Positions 9,070 through 17,351 are shown, numbered from the stretch's first letter. The stretch is DNA of 64,000 bases from Pseudomonas putida (GCF_002741075.1 NZ_CP016634.1:4516501-4580500); one strand, 5' to 3'. A program made the numbers and translations. Notes: generated by a model not told the origin, from the letters alone.

Positions 9070-9405
9070 CTAAAGCACTGTGATCGCGCTGCCTGCGCCG
9101 ACCCGCTGCCACGGCAAACCCAGTACCAAGGCTTGAAGTTGCTCGTTATCGAGTTCGACTTCCGATCCGTGACGGATGCCGGGCCAATGAAACTTGCCTT
9201 GGTTCAATCGTCGCGCTGCCAGCCAAATGCCCACACCGTCATGCACCAAGACTTTCATTCGGTTGGCACGGCGATTAGCGAAGAGGTATGCGCAGTGCGG
9301 CTTCGCCACACCGAACACCGCGATCACCCTGGCCAGCGCGGTCTCGGTACCGGCGCGCATGTCCATAGGCTCGGTGGCAAGCCAGATGGCATCGATCCGA
9401 ATCAT
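9070..9405 (-). CDS. tnpB: IS66 family accessory protein TnpB
   Basis: 111 residues with the IS66 Orf2 pattern: MIRIDAIWLATEPMDMRAGT, then YLFANRRANRMKVLVHDG and a GIWLAARRLNQGKFHWP segment. It is required together with TnpA for transposition in studied IS66 elements; its biochemical role is not settled. The ATG overlaps the tnpA stop codon by 4 nt, which couples their translation. Confidence 0.95.
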   Translation of the reverse strand: MIRIDAIWLATEPMDMRAGTETALARVIAVFGVAKPHCAYLFANRRANRMKVLVHDGVGIWLAARRLNQGKFHWPGIRHGSEVELDNEQLQALVLGLPWQRVGAGSAITVL

Positions 9406-9734
9406 TCCAACAGGTCTCGCAGAAAGGTGGCACAGGCGACAGCGCTTTCGGTCGGCCAGTTCACTTTGACGGTGCCACGCGGGTGCTGGATTTCAATGCA
9501 GATACTTGATGAAGCTGCCTGCGAATGTCCTCCGGCTAGCGGCAAGGGCACTGGAATGAAAGCAGGTTGCAGCGCCATAGTTTTGTTCGTGAGTACCCTA
9601 ATCCATTTATGTACGAGGTTCGCGTTAAGGCTGTGCTTCTGCGCGACGCTGGCAATCGATGCGCCGGGCTGGGCGCACTCTTGGACAACTTGGGCCTTGA
9701 AGGATTTTGAATAGGAACGGCGTTGTGACTGCAT
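9402..9734 (-). CDS. tnpA: IS66 family accessory protein TnpA (helix-turn-helix)
   Basis: 110 residues. The N-terminal half is a transposase_8-type helix-turn-helix: RRSYSKSFKAQVVQEC, then ASIASVAQKHSLNANLVHKWI. It probably binds the element's ends. It is the first gene of the transposition operon; a strong palindrome lies 27-57 nt upstream of its start codon. It appears intact. Confidence 0.93.
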   Translation of the reverse strand: MQSQRRSYSKSFKAQVVQECAQPGASIASVAQKHSLNANLVHKWIRVLTNKTMALQPAFIPVPLPLAGGHSQAASSSICIEIQHPRGTVKVNWPTESAVACATFLRDLLE

Positions 9735-9760
9735 GGAAAGACCCGCTTAAAAGGCTAGAA

Positions 9761-9791
9761 ATGGTGTCCACTTAAATTAGGTGGACACCAT
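9761..9791. promoter_or_regulatory. Perfect 11-bp inverted repeat in the tnpA promoter region
   Basis: ATGGTGTCCAC and GTGGACACCAT flank a 9-nt AT-rich spacer (9772-9780). It sits between the right terminal repeat and tnpA, where a regulator or transposition protein could control the tnp operon. The half site GTCCACTTA also occurs once near the other end of the tnp block (about 7458-7466). Confidence 0.55.
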
Positions 9792-9815
9792 CGCCTTTGG
9801 CGTCGGGGTCAGGAA

Positions 9816-9837
9816 GGTGAGTTGGCCGGACGGTTAC
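9816..9837 (-). repeat. Right terminal inverted repeat of the IS66-family element
   Basis: Read inward it begins GTAACCGTCCGGCCAACTCA and matches the left end at 21 of 22 positions. Confidence 0.92.
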
Positions 9838-9845
9838 GCTGAGCT
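9838..9845. repeat. 8-bp target site duplication, right copy
   Basis: GCTGAGCT directly follows the right terminal repeat and is identical to 4033-4040. Confidence 0.93.
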
Positions 9846-9869
9846 GACGCCATCATGTAGACGGCGTCA
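9845..9869 (-). terminator. Hairpin after the aldehyde dehydrogenase operon
   Basis: A 7-bp stem TGACGCC/GGCGTCA with an 11-nt loop lies 9 nt beyond the aldehyde dehydrogenase stop. There is no U-tract, so intrinsic termination would be weak. Confidence 0.35.
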
Positions 9870-9877
9870 CTCGAGGA

Positions 9878-11380
9878 TCAGTTGCAGTTCGTCCAGACTG
9901 TCTTGGTCTGAAGGAATTTTTCGATGCCTTCAGCGCCATTGTCACGACCATACCCGGACTGCTTGTAGCCACCCCATGGTGCAGCGCAATCGAAGTTTCC
10001 GTAAGTATTGATCCACACTGTACCAGCCTGGAGTGCTGCGGCTACCTTATGTGCCTTGCCTACGTCGCGTGTCCACACGCCAGCTGACAGACCAAAGCCG
10101 GTGTTGTTCGCTCGGGTGGTGAGCTCGTCAATCGATTCGAATGTTTGAACTACCAGGACGGGGCCGAAAATTTCATCGGCTACCACTTCCTGATTGTCAG
10201 ACGCATTCAACAGGATCGTTGGCTCAAGGAAGTGGCCATCAGAGAGAGCCCCACCCGCTTTTTTGCCACCCATGACGCATTCGATCCCATCAGCTTTGGC
10301 GCGCTCGACAAATCCGCTGACCCTGGCGAACTGATCTGCAGAGATCAGTGGGCCCAGAGAGGTGTCTGGCGAGAGACCGTGGCCAACTTTCAGCCTTGCG
10401 GTTTCCCCCATTACCGTTTCCAGGACGCGTTCGTAAACCTTGCGCTCCACCATCAAGCGGGAACCCGCAGCGCAGACTTGGCCTGAGTAGAAGAAGATGG
10501 CCATTGCTGCGGTTGCGGCAGCTTGATCGAGATCGGCGTCGGCGAAGATTACGTTCGGGTTCTTGCCCCCAAGCTCCATGGAGACGTGTTTGAGGTCGCT
10601 GGCCGCAGTTCGGACAATGTGTTTGCCAACTGCCTCGGAGCCAGTGAAAGCGATTTTCGCGATGCCTGGGTGTTCGACTAGAGCCTGGCCGGCAACCTTG
10701 CCAAAGCCTGGGAGGACATTCAGAACTCCAGAAGGCAGACCCGCCTCAATTGCCAGCTTGGCGAGATACAGCGCCGAGAGAGGCGTTTGCTCTGCAGGCT
10801 TCAGCACGACAGTGCAACCAGCAGCCAGTGCGGGTGCAAGTTTGAAGCAAGCCTGGCAGAGCGGGAAGTTCCACGGCACGATTGCAGCGATGACCCCGAG
10901 AGGCTCTCGGCGAGTGTAGACGTGCATATCTGGCGCGCTCACCGGGATCGTCTGGCCATGGAGCTTCGTCGGCCAGCCGGCGTTGTAGCGAAGCGCCCCG
11001 ATGGACAGCTCGATGTCCACAGCTCGAATCTGCGCAGCAGGCTTGCCGCTATCCAGGCTCTCAATTTGGGCCAAATCATCGCCGTGCTTTTCTATGAGGT
11101 CGGCGAGCCTGCGAATCACAGCCTCACGTTCAGATGGCAGCATTTTCGCCCACGGCCCGACCAGCGCACGGTTGGCAGAAGCGACCGCCACCTCCACATC
11201 GGCGATTCCAGCTTCGGACACATTCGCGATCAGCTGACTGGTAGCCGGGTCATACGTTGGGAACACCTTACCTTCGCAAGCTTCTACGAACTGATTGTCG
11301 ATCATCAGTTTCATTGGTTGCTTCAGAAAGGCCTGAACATTCGCGCTCAGGTGCTTCAAAGGATCCAGTGGTAGATTCAT
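9878..11380 (-). CDS. NAD(P)+-dependent aldehyde dehydrogenase
   Basis: 500 residues, full length for the ALDH superfamily. Visible motifs are PWNFPLCQACFKLAPALAAG (cofactor region), FTGSEAVGKHI (Rossmann glycine turn), MELGGKNPNVIF with the general-base Glu, and GQVCAAGSR with the catalytic Cys. It resembles the betaine/phenylacetaldehyde-type class and oxidises an aldehyde to its acid. It is the last gene of the LLM monooxygenase operon, 24 nt after the EthD-like gene, and probably oxidises the aldehyde released by the monooxygenase or amidohydrolase step. The substrate is unknown. Confidence 0.92.
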   Translation of the reverse strand: MNLPLDPLKHLSANVQAFLKQPMKLMIDNQFVEACEGKVFPTYDPATSQLIANVSEAGIADVEVAVASANRALVGPWAKMLPSEREAVIRRLADLIEKHGDDLAQIESLDSGKPAAQIRAVDIELSIGALRYNAGWPTKLHGQTIPVSAPDMHVYTRREPLGVIAAIVPWNFPLCQACFKLAPALAAGCTVVLKPAEQTPLSALYLAKLAIEAGLPSGVLNVLPGFGKVAGQALVEHPGIAKIAFTGSEAVGKHIVRTAASDLKHVSMELGGKNPNVIFADADLDQAAATAAMAIFFYSGQVCAAGSRLMVERKVYERVLETVMGETARLKVGHGLSPDTSLGPLISADQFARVSGFVERAKADGIECVMGGKKAGGALSDGHFLEPTILLNASDNQEVVADEIFGPVLVVQTFESIDELTTRANNTGFGLSAGVWTRDVGKAHKVAAALQAGTVWINTYGNFDCAAPWGGYKQSGYGRDNGAEGIEKFLQTKTVWTNCN

Positions 11381-11404
11381 AGCAAGGCCTCGCTCTAGTT
11401 ATTC

Positions 11405-11707
11405 TTAAAAGCTTTCGAATTCGCAGGTGTAGATCTGGCAGCCACCGCTGGCGAAGTTCGATACGTCCTCCACGGCTGCAACACCAGCATGGGAGCTCAG
11501 CGATGCGTCCATTTCTTCCTGATTACGGAAACTCAGTACCGCAATCGCATGCCAGTCTTTTTGGGCGGTTGCAGTGCTGGTAATGCTGGCTTCGAACTTC
11601 GCGAGGTTCGGCATTTGCTTCACGAGCGGCACATGCACTTCCCGGTAGTGACGTTCGAACGCTTGGGTATCCGCAGGAGTTCCGTAAACCACCACCACCT
11701 GCTTCAT
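11405..11707 (-). CDS. EthD-like small dimeric alpha/beta-barrel protein
   Basis: 100 residues. It opens MKQVVVVYGTPADTQAFERHYREVHVPLVKQ in pattern, the EthD arrangement of a beta strand, then a helix with H-Y-x-x-x-H-x-P. It continues with a second strand (DWHAIAVLSF) and helix (EEMDASLSS). Such proteins accompany oxidative catabolic operons; some act as small monooxygenases or decarboxylases, others have no known reaction. It overlaps the flavin reductase by 4 nt, so translation is coupled. Confidence 0.75.
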   Translation of the reverse strand: MKQVVVVYGTPADTQAFERHYREVHVPLVKQMPNLAKFEASITSTATAQKDWHAIAVLSFRNQEEMDASLSSHAGVAAVEDVSNFASGGCQIYTCEFESF

Positions 11708-12234
11708 ACAGGCGCTCCAGCAGCGGGTACGGCGAACATTTTCCTGCGATGGTAGAGAAGCGGTGTCTGCTGGTTGTTGTGGTCGATGTGGCGGATATGC
11801 CCGGTTACGATGAGGTGGTCGCCACCCGGCAGAACCTCTGCTACCTCACAGGCCAGAGCGCATGCTGCATTACAAATCGTGGGAAGGCCGAGCTTTCCGC
11901 GCTTCCACTCGATGCCCTCAAACTTGTCGGCGCACTTTCCTGCGAACAGCATCGCCAAATGTTCTTGGCCTTCACCAAGCACATGGATCAGGAAAGGCTT
12001 GCCCTGAGTGAGGCATTCGAGGGTTTTGGATTTGCGATCAAAGCAGGCCAGCATCATGGGAGGAGACGCCGACAGGGATGAGACCGCCGAGAGAGTCGCC
12101 CCAACAGGGCGGCCCTCATTGTCCCAGGTAGTGATGATCGTGACTGCTGCTGGGAAGTCGGCCATAGCCTCTTTGAAGATCTGCACGTCGATCTCTGGCG
12201 CCTCGAGAGGCGCTTTCATCTGCACCTGGCTCAT
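11704..12234 (-). CDS. Flavin reductase (HpaC/NADH:FMN oxidoreductase type)
   Basis: 176 residues with the flavin_reduct fold: FKEAMADFPAAVTIITTWD, PVGATLSAVSSLSASPPMMLACFDRKS (flavin-binding strand-loop), and an ending GGDHLIVTGHIRHID. It should reduce free FMN with NAD(P)H and pass FMNH2 to the luciferase-like monooxygenase encoded just upstream, the standard two-component arrangement. It overlaps both neighbours by 4 nt. Confidence 0.9.
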   Translation of the reverse strand: MSQVQMKAPLEAPEIDVQIFKEAMADFPAAVTIITTWDNEGRPVGATLSAVSSLSASPPMMLACFDRKSKTLECLTQGKPFLIHVLGEGQEHLAMLFAGKCADKFEGIEWKRGKLGLPTICNAACALACEVAEVLPGGDHLIVTGHIRHIDHNNQQTPLLYHRRKMFAVPAAGAPV

Positions 12235-13298
12235 TTGGCACCCCCATTGATGACAGGCATAACTTCACGACCGATCAGCTCGATGGAGCGCATGATGTCT
12301 TCGTGAGGGATACCATCGATTCGGAGCAGGATCTCGTCGATGCCCATCTGCTGTAGCTTGCGAATGCGCTTAATGAAGTCGTCTGGATCGCCGACCATCA
12401 CGGACGGTGTTTCCGAAACGAGGAAGTCCATGTCGCCCTCGTGATCGAGCAGGCGAAGCATTCGACCATCCAGATACTCATACGACCCTTTTTTGCCGAG
12501 CGGGGCGTAGAGGTCGATGATGAATTTGAAGTAGCTGGTGGTGACGTCGCGAGCGATATCAATTGCTCGAGCTCGAGTGGTATCGCAGAACGCAGTGGCG
12601 ACGTAGAGGCCTGCTTGCTCGGTACGGCGCGGTACGGAGCTCTTGTGCGTGGCTAGGCCCGCACGATAGGCGTCGATGCACTCTTGGAGGTAATCGAAGC
12701 CGAAGTAGTTTTCGAAACTGAGCACGCCAATCCCACGCTCGCCGGCATTGCTATGCGTCTGCACGCTGGAGGCCGATACGTAGATTGGTGGATGCGGGGT
12801 CTGAACCGGGCGTGGAACAATGGTGCGGGGTGGAATACTCCAGATTGGGCCTTCATGCTGCAGCGTTTCGTCTGCGAAGGCTTTGATGAGCACTTCCATA
12901 CCATCTTCCCACTGCGCACGAGTAGTGCTCGGGTCGACGCCGAAGGCTTCGAGAGTCACCAGGTTGTTCGAACGCGCAGTGGCGATTTCTGCTCGGCCAT
13001 TGGAGACAATGTCCAAGGTCGAGGTTCGTTCAGCGACGAGGATTGGGTGGTTCCACTGCAGCATCACTGCACACATGGTGCGCAATTTGATGTCCTTGGT
13101 CTGTGCGGCGATAGCTGCGTACAGCACCTCAGGCGCGGAGACAGTAAATTTCGGTGGGTTGAAGTGCTGCTCAGAGGTGCCCCAGGCGTAGAAACCGAGC
13201 TTATCAGCGAGACAGGCTTCGGCGATCATTTCCTGATAACGCTGCGGAACGCTGACGCCTTGGATGGTTTCGCCTTCTTGCAACAGACTGATCTTCAT
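12231..13298 (-). CDS. LLM-class (bacterial luciferase-like) flavin-dependent monooxygenase
   Basis: 355 residues forming a TIM-barrel LLM protein: MKISLLQEG, FYAWGTSEQHFNPPKF (the E-x-H loop of the family), ILVAERTSTLDIVSNGRAEIATARS and PPIYVSASS. It would use FMNH2 and O2 to oxidise, and perhaps cleave, an organic substrate. It is the first gene of a tightly overlapping four-gene operon (monooxygenase, flavin reductase, EthD-like, aldehyde dehydrogenase). GGGAG stands 9 nt before the ATG. With the amidohydrolase at the left, the set resembles pathways that open N-heterocycles, such as the pyridine-type PyrA/PyrE scheme; the actual substrate is unknown. Confidence 0.9.
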   Translation of the reverse strand: MKISLLQEGETIQGVSVPQRYQEMIAEACLADKLGFYAWGTSEQHFNPPKFTVSAPEVLYAAIAAQTKDIKLRTMCAVMLQWNHPILVAERTSTLDIVSNGRAEIATARSNNLVTLEAFGVDPSTTRAQWEDGMEVLIKAFADETLQHEGPIWSIPPRTIVPRPVQTPHPPIYVSASSVQTHSNAGERGIGVLSFENYFGFDYLQECIDAYRAGLATHKSSVPRRTEQAGLYVATAFCDTTRARAIDIARDVTTSYFKFIIDLYAPLGKKGSYEYLDGRMLRLLDHEGDMDFLVSETPSVMVGDPDDFIKRIRKLQQMGIDEILLRIDGIPHEDIMRSIELIGREVMPVINGGAK

Positions 13299-13754
13299 TT
13301 TTTGACTCCCGTTGGGCTATTGTTTTCCGGTTTCCGCAGACTAACCCCGCAAGATTGTCGTTTTCAAGCGTTTTTTGGCGCTCGACTTGCTGTCTTTGGT
13401 TTTTTCGGCTGAGCGGTAAGCTCATTGAGTCAATGGCTATCAGGGAGAAGCTGGCCAAGTTTCAGGTGGGAAGATGCGCGGCGTTAGCGCTTGAAGGATT
13501 CGCCGGCCTGCGTTCTGCGCCGAGGGCTGATAAGGGACTTGTGTTGCTCGACGAAACTGAAACATCGATACGAGACCGGCCTGCACATGGCATCACATAG
13601 AGGATTCGTGATGCAGCCGAAGTCGAAGAACTAGCAGGTCAAGGCCCGAGCGAGCTGCCTTTGATCAACGAGCCGGAGAGCTAACATCACCGACCTTGAA
13701 CGATGTAGCCATGGAGGCGACTATGGCGGCTAGCTATGGCGAAAGGGAGTGATC
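13299..13754. other. Gap between the monooxygenase operon and the small-ORF module
   Basis: The first ~130 bases should hold the promoter of the monooxygenase operon on the minus strand; a TTGAAA at about 13365-13370 is a possible -35 with no good -10. The rest has a weak 55-codon plus-strand frame from 13434 without a convincing ribosome site, which I do not call a gene. Confidence 0.35.
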
Positions 13755-13964
13755 GTGAAAAGAGATCTGAGCAAGGTGCTCATGCCTGACCACCCCCTGT
13801 ACAGCGAGGCTGTGGAAGCGCTGAAGCTGTACCACCAAGCCCAGGCTGAAGGGGTAGTTGGAGCGGAGCTGGAGCGCCTCAAGCTGATGGCCGAACATCG
13901 CTTTCAAGCCGTCACTGATTACCAGCTCCAAGCCCTTGGCGGGCCGGCAGCGAAAGGCCATTAG
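13755..13964 (+). CDS. Small protein of repeated family A (copy 1)
   Basis: 69 residues of unknown function: VKRDLSKVLMPDHPLYSEAV, then LKLYHQAQAEGVVGAELERL and a closing AVTDYQLQALGG. It is clearly paralogous to the gene at 18519-18728 and more distantly to 15046-15234. The GTG at 13755 is chosen because it aligns with the ATG of the 18519 copy and has GGGAG upstream. It is predicted to be mainly helical. Confidence 0.7.
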   Translation: MKRDLSKVLMPDHPLYSEAVEALKLYHQAQAEGVVGAELERLKLMAEHRFQAVTDYQLQALGGPAAKGH

Positions 13965-13999
13965 CAACCGGCCTTGGAGATCGGTCGCCAACATGCAAG

Positions 14000-14014
14000 G
14001 TGCAAAACTTGCAC
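14000..14014. promoter_or_regulatory. Palindrome GTGCAA-AAC-TTGCAC upstream of family-B copy 1
   Basis: A perfect 6-bp inverted repeat with a 3-nt spacer, about 55 nt upstream of the start at 14070. A TACAAT (14024-14029) follows closely and could be a -10 element, so this is placed like an operator. It is too short to be sure. Confidence 0.35.
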
Positions 14015-14069
14015 TTTGCCTCCTACAATCCACTTGTGACAACAGCTGACAAACCGATAGGTGGACAAG

Positions 14070-14270
14070 GTGACTCGTTGTGCTCGAACCGATCCGGAAA
14101 AAGCTTCTCCTGACGCTTATGATCAAAAGATGGCTCGCCGTCGCCCTGTATTCTTGAATCAGGAAACGCTTGATAGCGTTGCTCGCGAGCATCAGCTTCA
14201 TCTGCAAAAGCTGAGTGAAGAACTTCAGCTTGAGGCGCGCTCGAAGGCCAGTAAACCCCATGAAGCCTAG
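14070..14270 (+). CDS. Small protein of repeated family B (copy 1)
   Basis: 66 residues, function unknown. The core YDQKMARRRPVFLNQETLDS aligns with YERKMVRQRPRFLNQETLDK of the 18322-18519 gene, as does the N-terminal TR(C/Q)...PE..T/K-A-S region. The alignment supports the GTG at 14070, with AGGTGG upstream, over the GTG at 14061. Its 3' end overlaps the nucleotidyltransferase start by 11 nt, so the two are likely cotranslated. Confidence 0.65.
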   Translation: MTRCARTDPEKASPDAYDQKMARRRPVFLNQETLDSVAREHQLHLQKLSEELQLEARSKASKPHEA

Positions 14271-14562
14271 CGATGCGATCCGTGGCAAAGAAGGAGCCAT
14301 AAAGCGCCTGGTCGAATCCTACGGCTTCGTATCCCCACAGCTGTTTGGCTCGACTGTGCGAGGTGATGATCAAGAAGGTAGCGACCTCGACATCCTCGCC
14401 ACCATTCCCTCCAGCAAGACCGGCACAATCTCGCTTTTCGACATCGCCGACCTTGAAGATGAGCTCCAGGTACTGATCGGCGTACCAGTGGATTTCAACA
14501 TCGGCAACAACATGCCCGAACACTTCTGGCAGGAGATCGAGAGCAAGATGATCGAGCTCTAG
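14260..14562 (+). CDS. MntA-type minimal nucleotidyltransferase (possible antitoxin), no HepT partner seen
   Basis: 100 residues with the nucleotidyltransferase signature GS-x10-DxD in GSTVRGDDQEGSDLDIL, and a later VPVDFNIG acidic strand. This exact spacing is typical of MntA antitoxins, which AMPylate HEPN toxins. No HepT-like HEPN protein is adjacent; the neighbours are a family-B small protein (overlapping, upstream) and a 131-residue unknown (downstream). It may be an orphan or pair with one of these. Confidence 0.75.
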   Translation: MKPSDAIRGKEGAIKRLVESYGFVSPQLFGSTVRGDDQEGSDLDILATIPSSKTGTISLFDIADLEDELQVLIGVPVDFNIGNNMPEHFWQEIESKMIEL

Positions 14563-14632
14563 CTACCACGCCTATTCGGAAAGGTCAGATGGCCGCGTGA
14601 GATGTTTTTGATAACAGAAGGAGGGGCGAGAC

Positions 14633-15028
14633 GTGGTGACTCATCACCAGCTGCGCAGCCTGGAAATCGCGAAGCGCAGAGCCTTGTGGGCGCTTGCTGA
14701 TCTGCAGCCTGGAGACTCTCGCGCTGAACTCCCGCTGTTGGAGATCGATGAGGTTGACCAGGCCCTGAAGGCATTAATGAGCGGTAATGAGCTCTCGAGC
14801 CAGGAGCTCGTCGATTCCATCACAACGCAGTCCCATAACGGCGTTCGCCTGGTTATTGAAGACAGCATTCCCGAGCCTTGGCGGCAGCGATTTGCGGCTG
14901 CGAGCATTGGCTCTACCCGCGTGGCTGCAGGGCCGTACTTCCACGATTTCGAGAAATTCGTTCTGACCTGGGGCGCTGAAATGGCGCACTTGGAAGCACA
15001 CCGTGCGAGCCGGCAGGGCTCGAAGTGA
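14633..15028 (+). CDS. Conserved-looking hypothetical protein, 131 residues
   Basis: I do not recognise the family. The protein is soluble and mixed helix/strand, with GVRLVIEDSIPEPWRQRFAAASIG in the middle (positions about 77-100) and FEKFVLTWGAEMAHLEAHR near the end. AGGAGG stands 8 nt before the GTG start. Its stop overlaps the GTG at 15025 that precedes the next small gene, so it is probably cotranscribed with the MntA-like gene and family-A copy 2. Confidence 0.6.
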   Translation: MVTHHQLRSLEIAKRRALWALADLQPGDSRAELPLLEIDEVDQALKALMSGNELSSQELVDSITTQSHNGVRLVIEDSIPEPWRQRFAAASIGSTRVAAGPYFHDFEKFVLTWGAEMAHLEAHRASRQGSK

Positions 15029-15045
15029 AGAGGACGATCTTGGGA

Positions 15046-15234
15046 ATGGCTGAGGCAGGAGAGCTGCTATTGCAGCAAACTCTCCAAGCGATACGTGCCC
15101 ATCACCAAGCCGTGGACGAGGGGAAACCAGCCGACGAGGTAGAAAGGCTCCGCCTGGAGGCTGATCACCTGTACCAGACCGTCATCGACTACCAATTGCA
15201 CAAGGCCGGCACGCTTGGGCAGTCAGTCCACTGA
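15046..15234 (+). CDS. Small protein of repeated family A (divergent copy 2)
   Basis: 62 residues, unknown function: MAEAGELLLQQTLQAIRAHH, then DEVERLRLEADHLYQTVIDYQL. It shares the helix-helix layout and closing (T/V)xDYQL motif with the copies at 13755 and 18519. An in-frame GTG at 15025 is an alternative start. Confidence 0.6.
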   Translation: MAEAGELLLQQTLQAIRAHHQAVDEGKPADEVERLRLEADHLYQTVIDYQLHKAGTLGQSVH

Positions 15235-15239
15235 TAGAT

Positions 15240-15628
15240 GGATTCACCTCTAGGCGCGCGGCTCTTTTCAGTCGGCTTGATCCTGTCCCCATCCTTGACT
15301 ATGTAGTCCAACGCGGTGGTACGTGAACGATGTCCTGTCATCTCGGAATGCCAATCTTGAACACGGTGTGTCGAATCTGGGTAGCCGTTACACGCTCAAG
15401 CTTGACGTCTGCTTTGTGGGCCAAGGCGGTCAGCATTCAGCTCAGAGCTGTCGGTGGCATAGGGCGCTTTCGATCTTTGTGAGAGTGGAAGAGTAGGTCT
15501 CCTTCGGAGAGCTTACTGGCCCGCGCATACTTGGCGATCACGCCTTGGCAGCTTTCAGGTAGAGGAATGGACTCATCGTGACGTGTCTTTTGCTCCTGGA
15601 AAACAGCCTGGTTGCCAACCCATCGCAT
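15240..15628 (-). pseudogene. Decayed tyrosine recombinase (phage-type integrase), C-terminal fragment
   Basis: On the minus strand the frame from 15628 reads MRWVGNQAVFQEQKTRHDES then IPLPESCQGVIAKYA and LLFHSHKDRKRP, the KT(R/K)xxxxIPL strand pair of tyrosine recombinases. After an in-frame TGA it continues TALAHKADVKLERVTATQIRHTVFKIGIPR. After a -1 shift it reads TGHRSRTTALDYI, the MGH(R/S)S..T..Y end of the catalytic domain. One stop, one frameshift and a missing N-terminal half make it inactive. It marks an older mobile element in this patchwork. Confidence 0.7.
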
Positions 15629-15747
15629 AAAAACTAGCTCCTATAGCTTCGGCTCAATCAATGCACTCTCCTTCGACGGTTGGTAATTATGTTGGTCGCC
15701 CCTGAAACGTAGTGTAATCTGACCCTTTTATAAAATGGAGCACAAAA

Positions 15748-16530
<783 letters not shown>

Positions 16531-16538
16531 AAAATCGA

Positions 16539-17351
16539 TCACTCTGGCTTTAAGGAGCTGAGTGATCCGAATCTATCCAGAAGCTCATTCGCCTCTTTGT
16601 CGCGGGAAGAATCTTTGGTCGCCTGAAGAAATCCAATCAGGATACCTAAAGCTGCTGATGCAGCCAGGTTAGCCGACAGAGCGACTTCCGCTTTCTTGCC
16701 TGGCCCAAATTTGTAGCCGCTCCAGCTATTAGTTTCCTTATTTGACACAATGTAGCGCTTAAGCGAAGAAGCTGAATAATGCATCGCATCATCAGAAAGA
16801 TGCTTGTAAAATAAGTATTGATGCCCAAGCGAAGACATCTCTGCAACTTCTTGCCAGTTCAAGTGGCGGCCTTTATCGCCAGCCAAGATCTCGTCCATGG
16901 CCGCAGCAACGTCTTGATCTAGAGAGTAGTTACCTTGCTTCAAGGCTTTGGCTTGGCCGCGCTTGGCAGCAACGTTATCTTTATGGAGCAAGGGGATAAA
17001 TTTCTCAGGACTTTCTGCTAACGCACCCACGCAAAATGCATTTTCAAAAAGGCATCGTATCAAAATCCTGGCTTCAACAATCATACCTCGCTCGAGGTTT
17101 ATGAAAACCGATTGAAAATTACTTAAAGACCGCAAAGCCGAAAACATGGCTAGAACTTCTAAGTCCATGGTTCTACCGTGATGCTTTTCAAAGCCAGACA
17201 CTACAGCTGCCTGCAGAAGTTTATTTATATCCCTCAGCAGTGTAAACCACTCTTCGTTTTCTGAAGTTATGCGTGCGATTGTTTCATCAATGTTTCTGGA
17301 TATAAAGCCTTGCTCGAAGAAACTTTCGTTCAAAATCGATTGGTCTGTCAT
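16539..17351 (-). CDS. DUF5677-like protein
   Basis: 270 residues, nearly all helix. The stretch EARILIRCLFENAFCVGALAE (about residues 92-112) and a later DDAMHYSASSLKRY fit the DUF5677 pattern of a conserved R-x-x-x-E helix and a histidine helix. The biochemical role of this family is unknown; I assign it by eye only. AGGA stands 9 nt before the ATG. It is convergent with the HEPN-like gene and AT-rich relative to the core genome, so horizontally acquired. Confidence 0.6.
   Translation of the reverse strand: MTDQSILNESFFEQGFISRNIDETIARITSENEEWFTLLRDINKLLQAAVVSGFEKHHGRTMDLEVLAMFSALRSLSNFQSVFINLERGMIVEARILIRCLFENAFCVGALAESPEKFIPLLHKDNVAAKRGQAKALKQGNYSLDQDVAAAMDEILAGDKGRHLNWQEVAEMSSLGHQYLFYKHLSDDAMHYSASSLKRYIVSNKETNSWSGYKFGPGKKAEVALSANLAASAALGILIGFLQATKDSSRDKEANELLDRFGSLSSLKPE

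Larger units (their letters stand above)
4041..9837. mobile_element. IS66-family transposon with cargo (sulP, usp, nudix) plus tnpA-tnpB-tnpC
   Basis: This 5797-bp element is bounded by 22-bp inverted repeats that agree at 21 of 22 positions, and by a perfect 8-bp target duplication. The right third carries the IS66 trio tnpA, tnpB and tnpC on the minus strand. The left two thirds carry a SulP transporter, a universal stress protein and a Nudix hydrolase on the plus strand, convergent with tnpC. A plain IS66 element is about 2.5 kb, so roughly 3.4 kb is cargo. It landed in the short gap between two convergent genes (lrp-like and aldehyde dehydrogenase) and broke no coding sequence. Intact ends and duplication suggest a fairly recent insertion. 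Confidence 0.93.

Noticed and set aside
7440..9780. Treating only the tnpABC block as the insertion sequence
   Set aside because: No inverted repeats or target duplication bound this block, whereas 4041-9837 has both.
13355..13600. Plus-strand frame of up to 81 codons before the small-ORF module
   Set aside because: It overlaps the monooxygenase promoter, has no ribosome site and no paralogue among the nearby small genes.
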